In this document: in pieces, positions 1 to 9,239 of the stretch
Layout of the letters: the number at the start of each line of letters is the position of its first letter
Position numbering within the stretch: position 1 is the stretch's first letter
Source: Bacteroidia bacterium
Lineage (GTDB): Bacteria; Bacteroidota; Bacteroidia; B-17B0; Aurantibacillaceae
Length of the DNA stretch: 64,000 nucleotides
Direction of reading: 5' to 3'
Assembly: GCA_016787705.1 (NCBI GenBank)
Contig: JAEUTP010000002.1
Coordinates: 186,001-250,000 of the forward strand
Position numbers and translations under genes: made by a program
Notes under the pieces: generated by a model
Databases searched by the model: none
What the model was told of the DNA's origin: nothing
Seen by the model: only the letters and a program-made list of their open reading frames with translations

Positions 1-660
1 TATCTCAATTGGTTTATTCTTGCCGATAGAAAAATTAATACCGTTTTGTGTATTTACCATATCATTTATGCTCTTTTTTCCATCTGGAATGATGTAAAAA
101 ACCGATTCTGCATCTTTAGGAAAACTATGATTTTGCTTTTTTGACCGTTTGCCTGTAAGTGTAATGTTGTATAACTTAAAAGGCTCAGTTGTTATTGAAT
201 AATATTTTTTTGGATCAAACTCTATTCTTTTCTGATTAAGATAAAAATAAGCTGTATCTGTTCTTGAGCAACTTTGATTAAAAATGAATATCCTGTTCTT
301 ATTACTCCTTTTTTTATTTTCTTTTATATAATTAACGCCTGTAAAATACATTTTTACAACCATTTCAGAATTATTTTCACTTTCGGAAAAACTATCTATA
401 AAATACAAATTGGCACCAAGTGTTTTTGATTTTGCTTTAAGATTGTTATACCAGCCGGATAAAAGTGAATTGTGATGTTCGCCCGAAATTTTAACCGTAG
501 CTATAAACTGTAGCTTAGCAGTATCACTAATATCTTCTATATACTGCATTTGGGTTACAAAATAATCGTGCTTGTAATTAGATTGCTTTAATACTTCAAC
601 GTTCTGCGAAAAAGAAGTTGCAACTAAACCCTGAAATATTATAACACAAAAAAATTTCAT
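1..660 (-). CDS. secreted hypothetical protein, 3' end beyond the window
   Basis: I translated this frame through: 220 codons are open from an ATG at 658-660 down to base 1, with no stop, so the C-terminus lies outside the window. The protein begins MKFFCVIIFQGLVATSFSQN, a short Sec signal peptide with likely cleavage after the SFS/Q region, so it should be exported to the periplasm, outer membrane or medium. The rest is polar with many Lys, Asn and Ser and mixed beta-like segments, and I recognise no domain. The gene starts just beyond the ahpC terminator on the same strand and so probably has its own promoter. Existence is well supported; function is unknown. Confidence 0.8.
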   Translation of the reverse strand, partial: MKFFCVIIFQGLVATSFSQNVEVLKQSNYKHDYFVTQMQYIEDISDTAKLQFIATVKISGEHHNSLLSGWYNNLKAKSKTLGANLYFIDSFSESENNSEMVVKMYFTGVNYIKENKKRSNKNRIFIFNQSCSRTDTAYFYLNQKRIEFDPKKYYSITTEPFKLYNITLTGKRSKKQNHSFPKDAESVFYIIPDGKKSINDMVNTQNGINFSIGKNKPIEI

Positions 661-683
661 ATATTGAAAGTACCATATAAAAC

Positions 684-714
684 AAAAAAAGCCAAACATT
701 TCTGTTCGGCCTTT
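684..714 (-). terminator. intrinsic terminator of ahpC
   Basis: Read on the minus strand, an 8-bp stem GCCGAACA / TGTTTGGC (one G-T pair) with a GAAA loop is followed by seven T residues. The plus-strand arms are 691-698 and 703-710, and the A-run is 684-690. It lies about 20 bases beyond the ahpC stop. Confidence 0.8.
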
Positions 715-733
715 CATTCTTTTGTTTTGTTAA

Positions 734-1366
734 TTAGTGTTTACTTAAATAATCGGCAACACCAGCATGTGTATCTTTTAAACCTTCGCTTCCTTTTGTC
801 CAGTTGGCCGGACAAACCTCACCGTTCTCTTCAAAAAACTGTAAAGCATCTACCATGCGTAAGGTCTCATCAACATTACGTCCTAAAGGAAGGTCGTTAA
901 TTAATTGATGACGAACAACGCCGTTCTTATCAATTAAATACAAGCCACGGAAAGCGATCATAGGGCCCGTTGCAATAAGATCTCCTGCTTCGTTCACATC
1001 ATAATCGCCAAACAAAGTGCCGTAATTTAATGAAATAGTTTTTGTTGTATCGGCAACAATTGGATAGGTAACACCTTTAATACCACCGGCTTTTTTCTCC
1101 ATTTGTAACCAACCCCAATGGCTTTCTTCCGTATCAGTACTACAACCAACTACAGCCACATTACGCTCTTCAAAATCTTTTAATTTCTCCTGAAAGGCAT
1201 GTAACTCTGTTGGGCAAACAAAAGTGAAATCTTTTGGATAAAAGAAAAACACTACATATTTTTTTCCAAGGTATTGATCTAAAGAGAAATCTGCAACTAT
1301 CTCTCCACCTTTAACAACCGCGCCTGCTTTAAACGTTGGCGCTTTTTTTCCTACTAAACTTGACAT
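734..1366 (-). CDS. ahpC: typical 2-Cys peroxiredoxin (alkyl hydroperoxide reductase C)
   Basis: A 210-residue thiol peroxidase that reduces hydrogen peroxide and organic hydroperoxides in the cytoplasm. The peroxidatic cysteine is Cys51 in FTFVCPTEL and the resolving cysteine is about Cys185 in GEVCPANW, both in the positions expected of the AhpC/Prx1 subfamily. A C-terminal extension ending ADYLSKH resembles the helix that makes eukaryote-like Prx1 enzymes sensitive to over-oxidation, although the usual YF pair is not exact. The start MSSLVGKKAPTF is the family's normal start. No ahpF lies beside it, so electrons probably come from thioredoxin. It is divergent from a second peroxiredoxin across a 107-bp gap, so the two may share regulation. 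Confidence 0.93.
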   Translation of the reverse strand: MSSLVGKKAPTFKAGAVVKGGEIVADFSLDQYLGKKYVVFFFYPKDFTFVCPTELHAFQEKLKDFEERNVAVVGCSTDTEESHWGWLQMEKKAGGIKGVTYPIVADTTKTISLNYGTLFGDYDVNEAGDLIATGPMIAFRGLYLIDKNGVVRHQLINDLPLGRNVDETLRMVDALQFFEENGEVCPANWTKGSEGLKDTHAGVADYLSKH

Positions 1367-1473
1367 ATCTATAATTTTTAATTGATTTAATATTTTGTGT
1401 AAAAGTATAAATTAGTTTTTAAAGAGATTTAAAGTATTATTGTTTAAAATTAAACAAGTTAACAAATATTAGT

Positions 1474-1944
1474 ATGAGTATAGAAATTGGCAAAGCCGCA
1501 CCTGATTTTAAACTATTTAATACCATAAAAAAAGAGCTTACTTTAAGCGAAAACAAAGGCAAAAACGTGCTTTTATTGTTTTTTCCACTTGCTTTTACCA
1601 GTACCTGTACAGCAGAATTATGCAATATTCGCGATAATTATGCCATGTATAATAACTTAAACGCAGTGGTATATGGCATTTCAACAGATTCGTTATTTAC
1701 CCTGGACAAATTTAAAGAAGAACAAAAGTTAAATTTTGACCTTTTAAGCGATTATAATAAAACTGCCTCGGCGGCATATGACAGCTTATATGCTGATTTT
1801 GTATTTGGCATGCAGGGAGTAAGCAAGCGCGCTTCATTTATAGTTGATAAAAATGGAATTCTTCAATATGCCGAAATCCTTGAAAAAGCTTCTGATTTGC
1901 CTAACTTTGAAGCCATAAAGGCCTGTTTGGAAAAATTACAATAA
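1474..1944 (+). CDS. peroxiredoxin of the AhpE/BCP type
   Basis: A 156-residue AhpC/TSA-family peroxidase. The active-site motif is [13 protein letters not shown]: Cys45 is the peroxidatic residue and Cys50, five residues later, is placed as in BCP/PrxQ enzymes that form an intramolecular disulfide. [12 protein letters not shown] near residues 117-128 supplies the conserved Arg and the strand common to the family. Length fits a single thioredoxin-fold domain. The ATG at 1474 precedes the conserved GKAAPDF segment at the normal distance. rnhB follows after 4 bases and is probably cotranscribed. AhpE versus BCP assignment is not certain from sequence alone. Confidence 0.88.
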   Translation: MSIEIGKAAPDFKLFNTIKKELTLSENKGKNVLLLFFPLAFTSTCTAELCNIRDNYAMYNNLNAVVYGISTDSLFTLDKFKEEQKLNFDLLSDYNKTASAAYDSLYADFVFGMQGVSKRASFIVDKNGILQYAEILEKASDLPNFEAIKACLEKLQ

Positions 1945-1948
1945 GATC

Positions 1949-2581
1949 TTGCTAAAATCTTTTTTTGATAAAAATTTAACAGAAGCCGGTTGCGACGAAG
2001 CCGGCAGAGGTTGTTTGGCCGGCCCCGTTTATGCAGCGGCTGTTGTTTTACCAAAAAATTATAAGAATAAGTGGTTAAACGACAGCAAAAAATTAAGTGA
2101 TGCCGATCGTTATGAATTGCGTCCTGAAATTGAAGAAAAAGCGTTAGCGTGGGCCGTTGGTGTAGTTGACCATAAAGAAATTGATGAGATAAATATTTTA
2201 AACGCATCATTTTTAGGAATGCATAGAGCCGTTGATCAGCTTGAAGTAACCCCCCAATTATTGTTGATAGATGGCAACCGCTTTAAAGCATACAAGAATA
2301 TACCACACCAATGCATTATTAAAGGAGATGCTAAGTTTTTAAGCATTGCCGCCGCCAGTATACTTGCAAAAACCTATCGTGATGATTTTATGAAGGCCGC
2401 GGCTTTAAAACATCCTGAATATAGCTGGGAAAGTAATATGGGCTATCCAACAAAAAAACACCGAGAGGCTATTCGCCAATATGGCGTTACACCTTTACAC
2501 CGCTTAACATTTCAATTACTTCCTGCACAATTAGAATTGGATCTTGAATCTGAGATTGATATAGAATTTGAACTGGAGTAA
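1949..2581 (+). CDS. rnhB: ribonuclease HII
   Basis: Cuts the RNA strand of RNA-DNA hybrids and removes single misincorporated ribonucleotides. The catalytic DEAGRG box is at residues 16-21, the second acidic site is in LLIDGNRF, and the conserved [14 protein letters not shown] segment is present. Length of 210 residues is usual. The start is a TTG at 1949, four bases after the peroxiredoxin stop; no ATG lies upstream of the AGCDEAGRG motif at a sensible distance, so the TTG is probably real. The tail EIDIEFELE is acidic and not conserved in the family. Confidence 0.93.
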   Translation: MLKSFFDKNLTEAGCDEAGRGCLAGPVYAAAVVLPKNYKNKWLNDSKKLSDADRYELRPEIEEKALAWAVGVVDHKEIDEINILNASFLGMHRAVDQLEVTPQLLLIDGNRFKAYKNIPHQCIIKGDAKFLSIAAASILAKTYRDDFMKAAALKHPEYSWESNMGYPTKKHREAIRQYGVTPLHRLTFQLLPAQLELDLESEIDIEFELE

Positions 2582-2654
2582 TCCACATCCCTTTATGTAA
2601 AACTCTATCCTTTTTTTCTTTTTTCAAATTCATTTTTTTGTAGTTTAGATAATT

Positions 2655-5252
2655 GTGTCGCTTCTTAAAAAAATAATTTTCGCCTTATTTGTTACTTCTG
2701 CTATTTTGCTGGGAATGTGGGCCTATTTTAATTTAAAAGACAGCAAAAAACCTACAACGGACGCTCTGTCGCTTTTACCCGATAACTGTTTGGTATACTT
2801 AAATACCAACAATTTTTTTGAGTTGAACAAAAAAATAAACTCTCAAAGCTTAATTGCCGATAAATTAAAATTGTTTAAAGATGTAAATACATTTTGTTTA
2901 ACACTTCACGCTTTCGATTCAGTTCTTACTTCAAATAGTACTTTGAATGAAATGCTAAAGAATAACACTATCCATTTTGCTTTATATGAACAAAATTTAA
3001 ACTGGCTGGCAAGCTTTAATATTAAACGCCTAGGGAACCAGGATTTGATAATTAAAGAATTGGGTGAACTTTTAAAAGTACAAAAGAAAGAAAATAATAT
3101 TTATGAATTTGCACTAAACAGTGGCAACAAATTTTATTTTTCATTAAAGTCCGGAGTCGCCATATTATCCAATACACCAATCATCATTGAGAATGCTTTG
3201 AATAATGCAACTCCAAAACTTCAAAAAAACAAAGAGTTTATTGCTTTTAAAAGCACGCTTGAAGAAAATAGTTTATTGTCTATTTATGTAGACCATAAAA
3301 ACTATTCTAAAAGCAAAGCTATTTCAAAATTAAATCTTTCATTAGCATTAAAAAACGGTTACTCCGCCGCCAACCTCTCTATTGAACCATCACAGCTAAC
3401 TATCAATGGCTATTTAAGACCTGATACTTCTGAAATTATTTCTGCCTTTTATGATCAGGAGCCACAATCGCCTGATTTTTTAACTATTTTACCAAATAAC
3501 ACAACATCTTTCAAGGCGTTTGGCTTTAGTTCATTTAACGAACTCAACAAAAAAATGCGGAGATCTAATGCCAAATTCTGGAAAACGGTAGGCGACACTG
3601 CTCTTTTTAATATTAAAGAAGATTTTTATAAGAACGCTGAAAGCTATCTTGTAAATTTTGAGTCGAAAATACCCGGAGAAAAATATGTTTTATTAAAAGT
3701 TGCCGATACTACCAAAGCTATTGAATATTTAGGTTTTATGAGCGATTCTTTAGATGCTGAAGACTCAGTATTTATTTACAAACTAAAAAATCGCAGTTTA
3801 AAAATGCCACTTAAATTATTCGATTCGTTTTTTGATGCAGCAACAAACTACGCAGCACTTTATAATTCGCATATTTTCTTTTCCGAAAATAAGGATGGAC
3901 TTTTCAGATTGATCACTGAGCTTAAAAGCGCTCAAAGTATCATTAAAAATGAAAGCTTTAATACTTACAAGAACCAAAATCTTTCTGAAGATTTTAATTA
4001 CCTCGTTTATACCTCGCCAAATAAAAATATAAAAGAAATAAGATCCTTCTTTAATTTTGAGGCAGACAATTTGAAAAATCCATTCGGAAATTTTAAGCAT
4101 TTTTCCTTTTCAGCAGTTAATAATAAAACTAATTTCAAGTTTCGCTGGCAGTTAATGAACGAAACTGAAATGATTAATAAAGAACAAAACGTACTTTGGT
4201 CTTTAGAATTGGATGCTCCGGCTCATATGCAAAGTAATGGCTTCGTAAATCACATAACAAAAGAAAACGAATTAGCAGTGCAGGATGAAACAAATACGCT
4301 TTATCTGGTTAATGCAAAAGGAACCGTTTTATGGAAAAAGAAATTAAGCGAAAAAATAAATTCTAAAATATTTACTGTCGATATTTTTAAGAATAATAAA
4401 TATCAGCTTTTATTTAGCTCTCAAAATTACTTGCATTTAATAGACAGGAATGGAAATTATGTACAAGAGTATCCTGTTAAGCTACCTGCACAAGCAAGTT
4501 CAGAACTCTCTGTTTTGGATTACGACAATGATAAAGATTACCGTTTATTTATTGCCTGCAAAAATAAAATGATTTATAACTATTCTATTTTTGGAGTAAA
4601 GGTTGAAAAATTCGCGTCGGTAAAAACAGATGATGAGGTTATTTTGCCGGTACAATACGCAAAAGTAGGCTTAAGTGATTACCTGGTAACTATTGATAAG
4701 TCTGGCAAGATCTACACTTTTAGTCGTAAAGGAGAGGGGCGCATTGGCTTAAAAAATAAAACCATTGAAAATTGTTCTGCTTTTTATATTGATGCAACAA
4801 ATAACATCAACTCTACCTATTTGGTTTATATAGATAATAAAAACAACCTGATAAACAAGATATCTTTCTCAGATAAAAAAGTTATCGCAAAACTATCTGC
4901 TGATATTGATTCTTCGGATGTAAAATTTTGTAACGTAGATGAAAATAAAACTATAGATGTGATCGTTACAAAATCTAATGCTATTATTGCCTATAATTTA
5001 AGTGGAAATGTTCTATTTGAAAAGACGATAGAAAGTGAGTTGAGCTTTACTACCTTTTATGGAGATGATAATACAGCTTTATATTTTTCTTTTAGTAACA
5101 ATAAGCAGGAAATAATAATTAGCGACCATTTAAAACAGAAAACAAAATCTATTAAAGCAAGCGCACAGGCTTTAATAAGTGATCTGTTTAACGATAAGAA
5201 AAAATATTTAATTGTTACAGATGGCAACCATCTGAATTGCGTTGCGCTTTAA
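2655..5252 (+). CDS. membrane-anchored hypothetical protein, DUF3352-like N-terminal half plus propeller-like C-terminal half
   Basis: An 865-residue protein starting at GTG 2655. Residues about 5-26 form one hydrophobic anchor, after which PDNCLVYLNTNN begins a periplasmic part that resembles DUF3352-type proteins (an inference from the general pattern of Leu-Pro-Asn strands and F/Y positions). From about residue 515 to the end there are repeated strand motifs such as LYLVNAKGTVLWKKKLS and YNLSGNVLFEK that look like PQQ/FG-GAP beta-propeller blades. No catalytic residues are evident. Its stop codon overlaps the purM stop on the other strand by two bases. A scaffold or envelope sensor role is possible but not shown. 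Confidence 0.8.
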   Translation: MSLLKKIIFALFVTSAILLGMWAYFNLKDSKKPTTDALSLLPDNCLVYLNTNNFFELNKKINSQSLIADKLKLFKDVNTFCLTLHAFDSVLTSNSTLNEMLKNNTIHFALYEQNLNWLASFNIKRLGNQDLIIKELGELLKVQKKENNIYEFALNSGNKFYFSLKSGVAILSNTPIIIENALNNATPKLQKNKEFIAFKSTLEENSLLSIYVDHKNYSKSKAISKLNLSLALKNGYSAANLSIEPSQLTINGYLRPDTSEIISAFYDQEPQSPDFLTILPNNTTSFKAFGFSSFNELNKKMRRSNAKFWKTVGDTALFNIKEDFYKNAESYLVNFESKIPGEKYVLLKVADTTKAIEYLGFMSDSLDAEDSVFIYKLKNRSLKMPLKLFDSFFDAATNYAALYNSHIFFSENKDGLFRLITELKSAQSIIKNESFNTYKNQNLSEDFNYLVYTSPNKNIKEIRSFFNFEADNLKNPFGNFKHFSFSAVNNKTNFKFRWQLMNETEMINKEQNVLWSLELDAPAHMQSNGFVNHITKENELAVQDETNTLYLVNAKGTVLWKKKLSEKINSKIFTVDIFKNNKYQLLFSSQNYLHLIDRNGNYVQEYPVKLPAQASSELSVLDYDNDKDYRLFIACKNKMIYNYSIFGVKVEKFASVKTDDEVILPVQYAKVGLSDYLVTIDKSGKIYTFSRKGEGRIGLKNKTIENCSAFYIDATNNINSTYLVYIDNKNNLINKISFSDKKVIAKLSADIDSSDVKFCNVDENKTIDVIVTKSNAIIAYNLSGNVLFEKTIESELSFTTFYGDDNTALYFSFSNNKQEIIISDHLKQKTKSIKASAQALISDLFNDKKKYLIVTDGNHLNCVAL

Positions 5253-6451
5253 TACACAAAAGTGCCAAACTCTGAATTGATAGTTACTTTTTTACCTTCT
5301 CCTTTTTCTACACGACCAACAATTTTTGCGTCAATATTAAAGCTTTTACTAATGGCAATTATTTTTTCGGCAAATAATTCATCTGCGTATATTTCCATGC
5401 GGTGCCCCATGTTAAATACCTTATACATTTCTTTGTAATCGGTATTGCTTTGTTCGTGAATGGTCTTATATAAAGGTGGCAAATCAAATAAATTATCTTT
5501 TATAACGTGTAAACCATCACTTAAAAAATGTAATACTTTGGTTTGAGCGCCACCACTGCAATGCACAATACCATCAATATTTTTTCCCATTTCAGAGATT
5601 ATTTTTTTTATCACCGGTGCATACGTTCTTGTAGGTGAAAGAACTAATTTGCCTGCATCTATACTTTCTTTGATCTCTTTCCCTTCTGCAATTGTGTAAG
5701 TAACTTCTATCTTATCGGTAAGGTTTAAACCTCCTGTATAAACAACACTTTCAGGTAAAGCAGCATCAAAACTTTCAGGAAATTTTTCAGCTAAACTCTT
5801 ATTAAATACATCATGTCTTGCACTTGTTAAGCCGTTACTTCCCATACCGCCATTATATTCGGTCTCATAAGTAGCTTTACCATAACTGCATAAACCAATT
5901 ACTACATTTCCTGCTTTTATTTTATCGTTAGAGATAACTTTGCTACGCTCCATTCTGCAAATAACTGTGCTATCTACGATCAACGTACGAACAAGATCAC
6001 CAACATCGGCGGTCTCCCCGCCGGTAGATGAAATAGTAATGCCGTTCTCTCTCAAACTTTTTAAAACTTCTTCAGTTCCATTTATGATTGCCGAAATAAC
6101 TTCACCCGGAATTAAATTTTTATTTCTACCAATGGTTGATGATAACAAAATATTATCAGTAGCGCCAACGCAAATAAGATCATCCACATTCATGATCACA
6201 GCATCTTGCGCAATACCTCTCCAAATACCAAGGTCACCGGTTTCTTTCCAGTACATATAAGCAAGAGCGGATTTTGTTCCTGCTCCATCAGCATGCATAA
6301 CCAAACAATGATCCTCGCTTCCACTTAAAGCATCGGGCACAATTTTACAAAAAGCTTTAGGGAACAAACCTTTATCTAATTTGGCAATTGCCGCGTGTAC
6401 GTCTTCTTTTCCGGCAGAAACGCCCCTTAATTGGTATTTATTGTCGCTCAT
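5249..6451 (-). CDS. purM: phosphoribosylformylglycinamidine cyclo-ligase (AIR synthase)
   Basis: Converts FGAM to aminoimidazole ribonucleotide with ATP, the fifth step of de novo purine synthesis in the cytoplasm. Visible family features are VMHADGAGTKS near residues 50-60, AQDAVIMNVDDLICVGA (ATP/Mg region), SSTGGETADVGD near residue 142, and HCSGGAQTK near residue 300. At 400 residues it is longer than E. coli PurM (about 345) but typical for the Bacteroidota form. It is transcribed divergently from mqnA from a 65-bp gap, and its stop codon overlaps the stop of the upstream convergent gene. Confidence 0.95.
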   Translation of the reverse strand: MSDNKYQLRGVSAGKEDVHAAIAKLDKGLFPKAFCKIVPDALSGSEDHCLVMHADGAGTKSALAYMYWKETGDLGIWRGIAQDAVIMNVDDLICVGATDNILLSSTIGRNKNLIPGEVISAIINGTEEVLKSLRENGITISSTGGETADVGDLVRTLIVDSTVICRMERSKVISNDKIKAGNVVIGLCSYGKATYETEYNGGMGSNGLTSARHDVFNKSLAEKFPESFDAALPESVVYTGGLNLTDKIEVTYTIAEGKEIKESIDAGKLVLSPTRTYAPVIKKIISEMGKNIDGIVHCSGGAQTKVLHFLSDGLHVIKDNLFDLPPLYKTIHEQSNTDYKEMYKVFNMGHRMEIYADELFAEKIIAISKSFNIDAKIVGRVEKGEGKKVTINSEFGTFVY

Positions 6452-6460
6452 ATCAGGCTA

Positions 6461-6468
6461 CAAAGATA
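6461..6468 (-). promoter_or_regulatory. -7 promoter box of purM
   Basis: On the minus strand this reads TATCTTTG, an exact match to the Bacteroidota -7 consensus TAnnTTTG. It is only 9 bases from the purM ATG, so the mRNA leader must be extremely short. I see no clear -33 box. Confidence 0.55.
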
Positions 6469-6472
6469 AAAA

Positions 6473-6501
6473 TTTGAATTTACATATATTGCTTATTTTT
6501 G
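6473..6501 (+). promoter_or_regulatory. promoter of mqnA
   Basis: TTTG at 6473-6476 and TATTTTTG at 6494-6501 (exact TAnnTTTG), 17 bases apart, slightly shorter than usual. The predicted start of transcription is about 10 bases before the mqnA ATG. The box lies back to back with the purM -7 box. Confidence 0.55.
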
Positions 6502-6516
6502 CACAGTCTTTAGCTT

Positions 6517-7263
6517 ATGATCAAAATTTCGATTGTTAATTATACCAATACCCTGCCATTTAAATGGGCACTCAAACGCAGTGATATTATCAAAAAGATC
6601 GATCTACAGGAAGATATTCCCAGTATTTGCGCCCAAAAATTAAAATTCAAACAGGTAGATCTGGCTTTAATTCCTGTAGCACTTTTGGCAGAGCTGGATA
6701 ATTATTTTATTGAGACCGATTTTTGTATTGGCGCCAATGGAAAAGTAGATAGTGTAAAATTGTACAGCGAAGTTCCGTTAAATGAAATAAAAAATGTGAT
6801 TTTAGATTATCAATCCAAATCTTCTATAACACTTACTAAAGTGTTATTTAAGTTTTTTTGGAAATTAACTGTATCCTATTCAGATGCTAAACCCGGGTTC
6901 GAGAATGAGATAAAAGATGCTAACGCAGCTGTAGTAATTGGTGATAGAACTTTTTCACTGAACGGAAAATATAAATACGAATATGACCTGGCAGAAGAAT
7001 GGAAAAAATTTACCGGACTGCCTTTTGTTTTTGCTGCCTGGGGAAGCACCGAAAAATTACCGGCAGAGTTTATTAAAGAATTTAGTGGTGTTTTAAAATA
7101 TGGTATTGATAATATTTTAAAAGCAGTGGATGATGATTACACTGTAAAAGATCTGTCAAAAGAAAAAACAATTGAATACTTAAGTGAGCGTATTGACTAT
7201 CATTTAAATGCTGATAAAAGAAAAGCCCTTGATCTTTTTTTAAATTATATTAAGCAGCTGTAA
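6517..7263 (+). CDS. mqnA: menaquinone biosynthesis protein MqnA (chorismate dehydratase)
   Basis: Catalyses dehydration of chorismate to 3-enolpyruvylbenzoate, the first step of the futalosine route to menaquinone. The 248-residue protein has the MqnA/MqnD periplasmic-binding-like fold: the N-terminal VNYTNTLPF, the CAQKLKFKQVDLALIPVA segment near residues 38-56, VDSVKLYSEVP, and LDYQSKSSITL near residue 102, the counterpart of the LD..SRTS motif. The preserved chorismate-binding Asn in the NTLPF motif favours MqnA over MqnD. The stop overlaps the 3' end of the convergent lipid kinase gene by 14 bases. No other mqn gene is in the window. Confidence 0.88.
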   Translation: MIKISIVNYTNTLPFKWALKRSDIIKKIDLQEDIPSICAQKLKFKQVDLALIPVALLAELDNYFIETDFCIGANGKVDSVKLYSEVPLNEIKNVILDYQSKSSITLTKVLFKFFWKLTVSYSDAKPGFENEIKDANAAVVIGDRTFSLNGKYKYEYDLAEEWKKFTGLPFVFAAWGSTEKLPAEFIKEFSGVLKYGIDNILKAVDDDYTVKDLSKEKTIEYLSERIDYHLNADKRKALDLFLNYIKQL

Positions 7264-8140
7264 ACTTATCACCAATAATTACATTAAGGCTATTTGGCTT
7301 ATTTTCGAACACTACTTCCTTACTTTCCATTTCTGGTTCTCCATCATAATGTATCGAATCTTCTTTTTCTCTTGTAATTGTAATTTTATTAGTTGAAAAA
7401 GTTTCAATATAGTTACTTAAATGCGCTTTACGTTTTAAAACTTTATTTAAAAGTCCCGGTGCCACAAAGCCATTAAAAGGTTTTACAATAGCAATATGAA
7501 ATAAACCATCCTGCATACTGGCTTGTGGCGCAATGTAAAAATCATTGCCATATTGTCCTGCATTGGCTACCGTAATTAAAAAAGCTTTACGCTTTATGGT
7601 TCGTCCATTAAACGACAAGGTATAATCCTTTGCGCGGTATTTAAAGATCTCCCTTAAAGTAATTTTTACATAACTCTGTAAACCGCGTTTTGTAGATGCT
7701 GCAAATAAATTTCCGATGTGCGCGTCAAAACCAATACCACTGGTGCAAAAAAAAGGAATACCATTTACCGTGCCATGATCAATTTTTGTTTTGTTACCTT
7801 TTGCAATTTGTTTTATTGCTTCTTCAACCTTCATTGAAAGGCCAAGGCTTCGTGCCAGGCCGTTACCCGAACCTGCGGGCACAATACCCAACGCAATATT
7901 TGTACCCACAACACTTTTTGCAACAGCATTCACTGTACCATCACCACCAACGGCTATAGCATCAGTATAATCCTGTGAATGTAAAATATCCAATACTTCT
8001 TTAAAATGATCGCGGTCTTTCCAAACCACAATCTGGTAATAAATATTTTGAGGAAATTCTTTTTTGATCGTATCTATCAATGTTCCTGATATTTTTTTGC
8101 CCGCGTTAGGATTAACTATAAATAATAATTTGCGAGGCAT
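7250..8140 (-). CDS. diacylglycerol kinase / YegS-type lipid kinase family protein
   Basis: Likely phosphorylates a membrane lipid such as diacylglycerol or a sphingoid base. The family motifs are in order: FIVNPNAGKK at the N-terminus, the nucleotide-binding AVGGDGTVNAVA, GIVPAGSGNGLARSLG, and the C-terminal HYDGEPEM with the acidic residue near the active site. I start it at the ATG at 8138-8140, one base after the upstream glycosyltransferase stop; in-frame starts at 8161 and 8182 would overlap that gene. Length is 296 residues from 8140. The gene forms a tight group with the glycosyltransferase and LpxH-like genes, suggesting lipid or envelope synthesis; the exact substrate is unknown. 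Confidence 0.9.
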   Translation of the reverse strand: MPRKLLFIVNPNAGKKISGTLIDTIKKEFPQNIYYQIVVWKDRDHFKEVLDILHSQDYTDAIAVGGDGTVNAVAKSVVGTNIALGIVPAGSGNGLARSLGLSMKVEEAIKQIAKGNKTKIDHGTVNGIPFFCTSGIGFDAHIGNLFAASTKRGLQSYVKITLREIFKYRAKDYTLSFNGRTIKRKAFLITVANAGQYGNDFYIAPQASMQDGLFHIAIVKPFNGFVAPGLLNKVLKRKAHLSNYIETFSTNKITITREKEDSIHYDGEPEMESKEVVFENKPNSLNVIIGDKFTAA

Positions 8141-8141
8141 A

Positions 8142-9239
8142 TCAGATGCTGATGATTTCATTATAGATTCTGTGTTTTGCATTGGCTATCCAATTCTTAA
8201 ACCATGGATTGGTACCATCAAATGTACTGGAAAAATTGGCAAGTTTTGTAAGATCGAACTTATCTGAAAAAATTCCCGCTCCTGCTTTATAAGCATCGCG
8301 CGAATTGCAAAACTGTTCATAATGACCATGAATTGGCACCATTAAAACAGGTTTGCCTAAATACATAGCCTCGCAAACACTTTCAAAACCCGCACTGCTG
8401 GCTAAACCTTTTGCCTTACTCATCATTTCCAAAAACAAAGTATCGTTTATAGCGTGAACAAATAATTTCTCTTTATTAAAGCTGTAAGAATAATAAATTT
8501 TATCGGGCTGATCGGTAAAACAATGCACTTCGATTCCGGGGTTTGCTTTGTGCCATTCTAACAACTCCTCAAAATAGCCATTGTTAACTAAATAAACCAA
8601 ATAAAAATCGTCTTTTTTAGTTTCCAGTTCAAAGATCTCTTTTCGTAATAGCGGCGGAACAACAATTACATCTTCATTATTGGTATGGATCTTATAAAAA
8701 GATAAAGCCAGATTTTTTGAAGAACGCGTTGCCGTTAGTTTTGTAAAATATTTTATAGAAGCCTTGTCTAACCAGCGACCTTCGGGAAACTCGAAATCAG
8801 GATGAAAATAAATATACTGGTGCGCTACACAGATCATTTTTGCCTTTGGCTTGTAAAAGCGATAATACAAACCAATTAAAAGATCAAAAAAATTGATCAC
8901 CACATCAGGCTCATGTTCTTTTACCAATGCATCTATTATTCTTAAGCTTTTACGAAATGTTTTCAGCTTTCTGAAATTATGAATAACTGATTTGGTAACA
9001 TTAATACTTTTATTTTTTTTATCGGTCACAAAATTCGGACTTTGTAATTGAATGATAGGTGCTTTTATTTTTTCAAAGAAAAATTTAGGAATATCGCGCG
9101 TGCCACTCGAACCAAGCAATACAGCACAAACAGTGTGCCCCTGCTCTATCAGCATATCGTAAATAGTCATGGCCTGGGTCATATGCCCTCTACCTTCGCC
9201 CTGAACGGCTAAAATGTATTTTTTAGGATTGTTCTGCAT
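8142..9239 (-). CDS. MurG-like (GT28 / MJ1255-type) glycosyltransferase
   Basis: A 365-residue GT-B enzyme. The N-terminal VQGEGRGHMTQAMT is the donor/acceptor glycine-rich loop typical of MurG-like and MJ1255 (TIGR00661) proteins. The C-terminal SSAGFESVCEAMYLGKPVLM followed by PIHGHYEQ is the nucleotide-sugar binding region of family 28. No membrane segment is obvious, so it should act at the cytoplasmic face. It overlaps the LpxH-like gene upstream by 17 bases and is followed by a lipid kinase, so its acceptor may be a lipid. Donor sugar and product are not predictable. Confidence 0.85.
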   Translation of the reverse strand: MQNNPKKYILAVQGEGRGHMTQAMTIYDMLIEQGHTVCAVLLGSSGTRDIPKFFFEKIKAPIIQLQSPNFVTDKKNKSINVTKSVIHNFRKLKTFRKSLRIIDALVKEHEPDVVINFFDLLIGLYYRFYKPKAKMICVAHQYIYFHPDFEFPEGRWLDKASIKYFTKLTATRSSKNLALSFYKIHTNNEDVIVVPPLLRKEIFELETKKDDFYLVYLVNNGYFEELLEWHKANPGIEVHCFTDQPDKIYYSYSFNKEKLFVHAINDTLFLEMMSKAKGLASSAGFESVCEAMYLGKPVLMVPIHGHYEQFCNSRDAYKAGAGIFSDKFDLTKLANFSSTFDGTNPWFKNWIANAKHRIYNEIISI

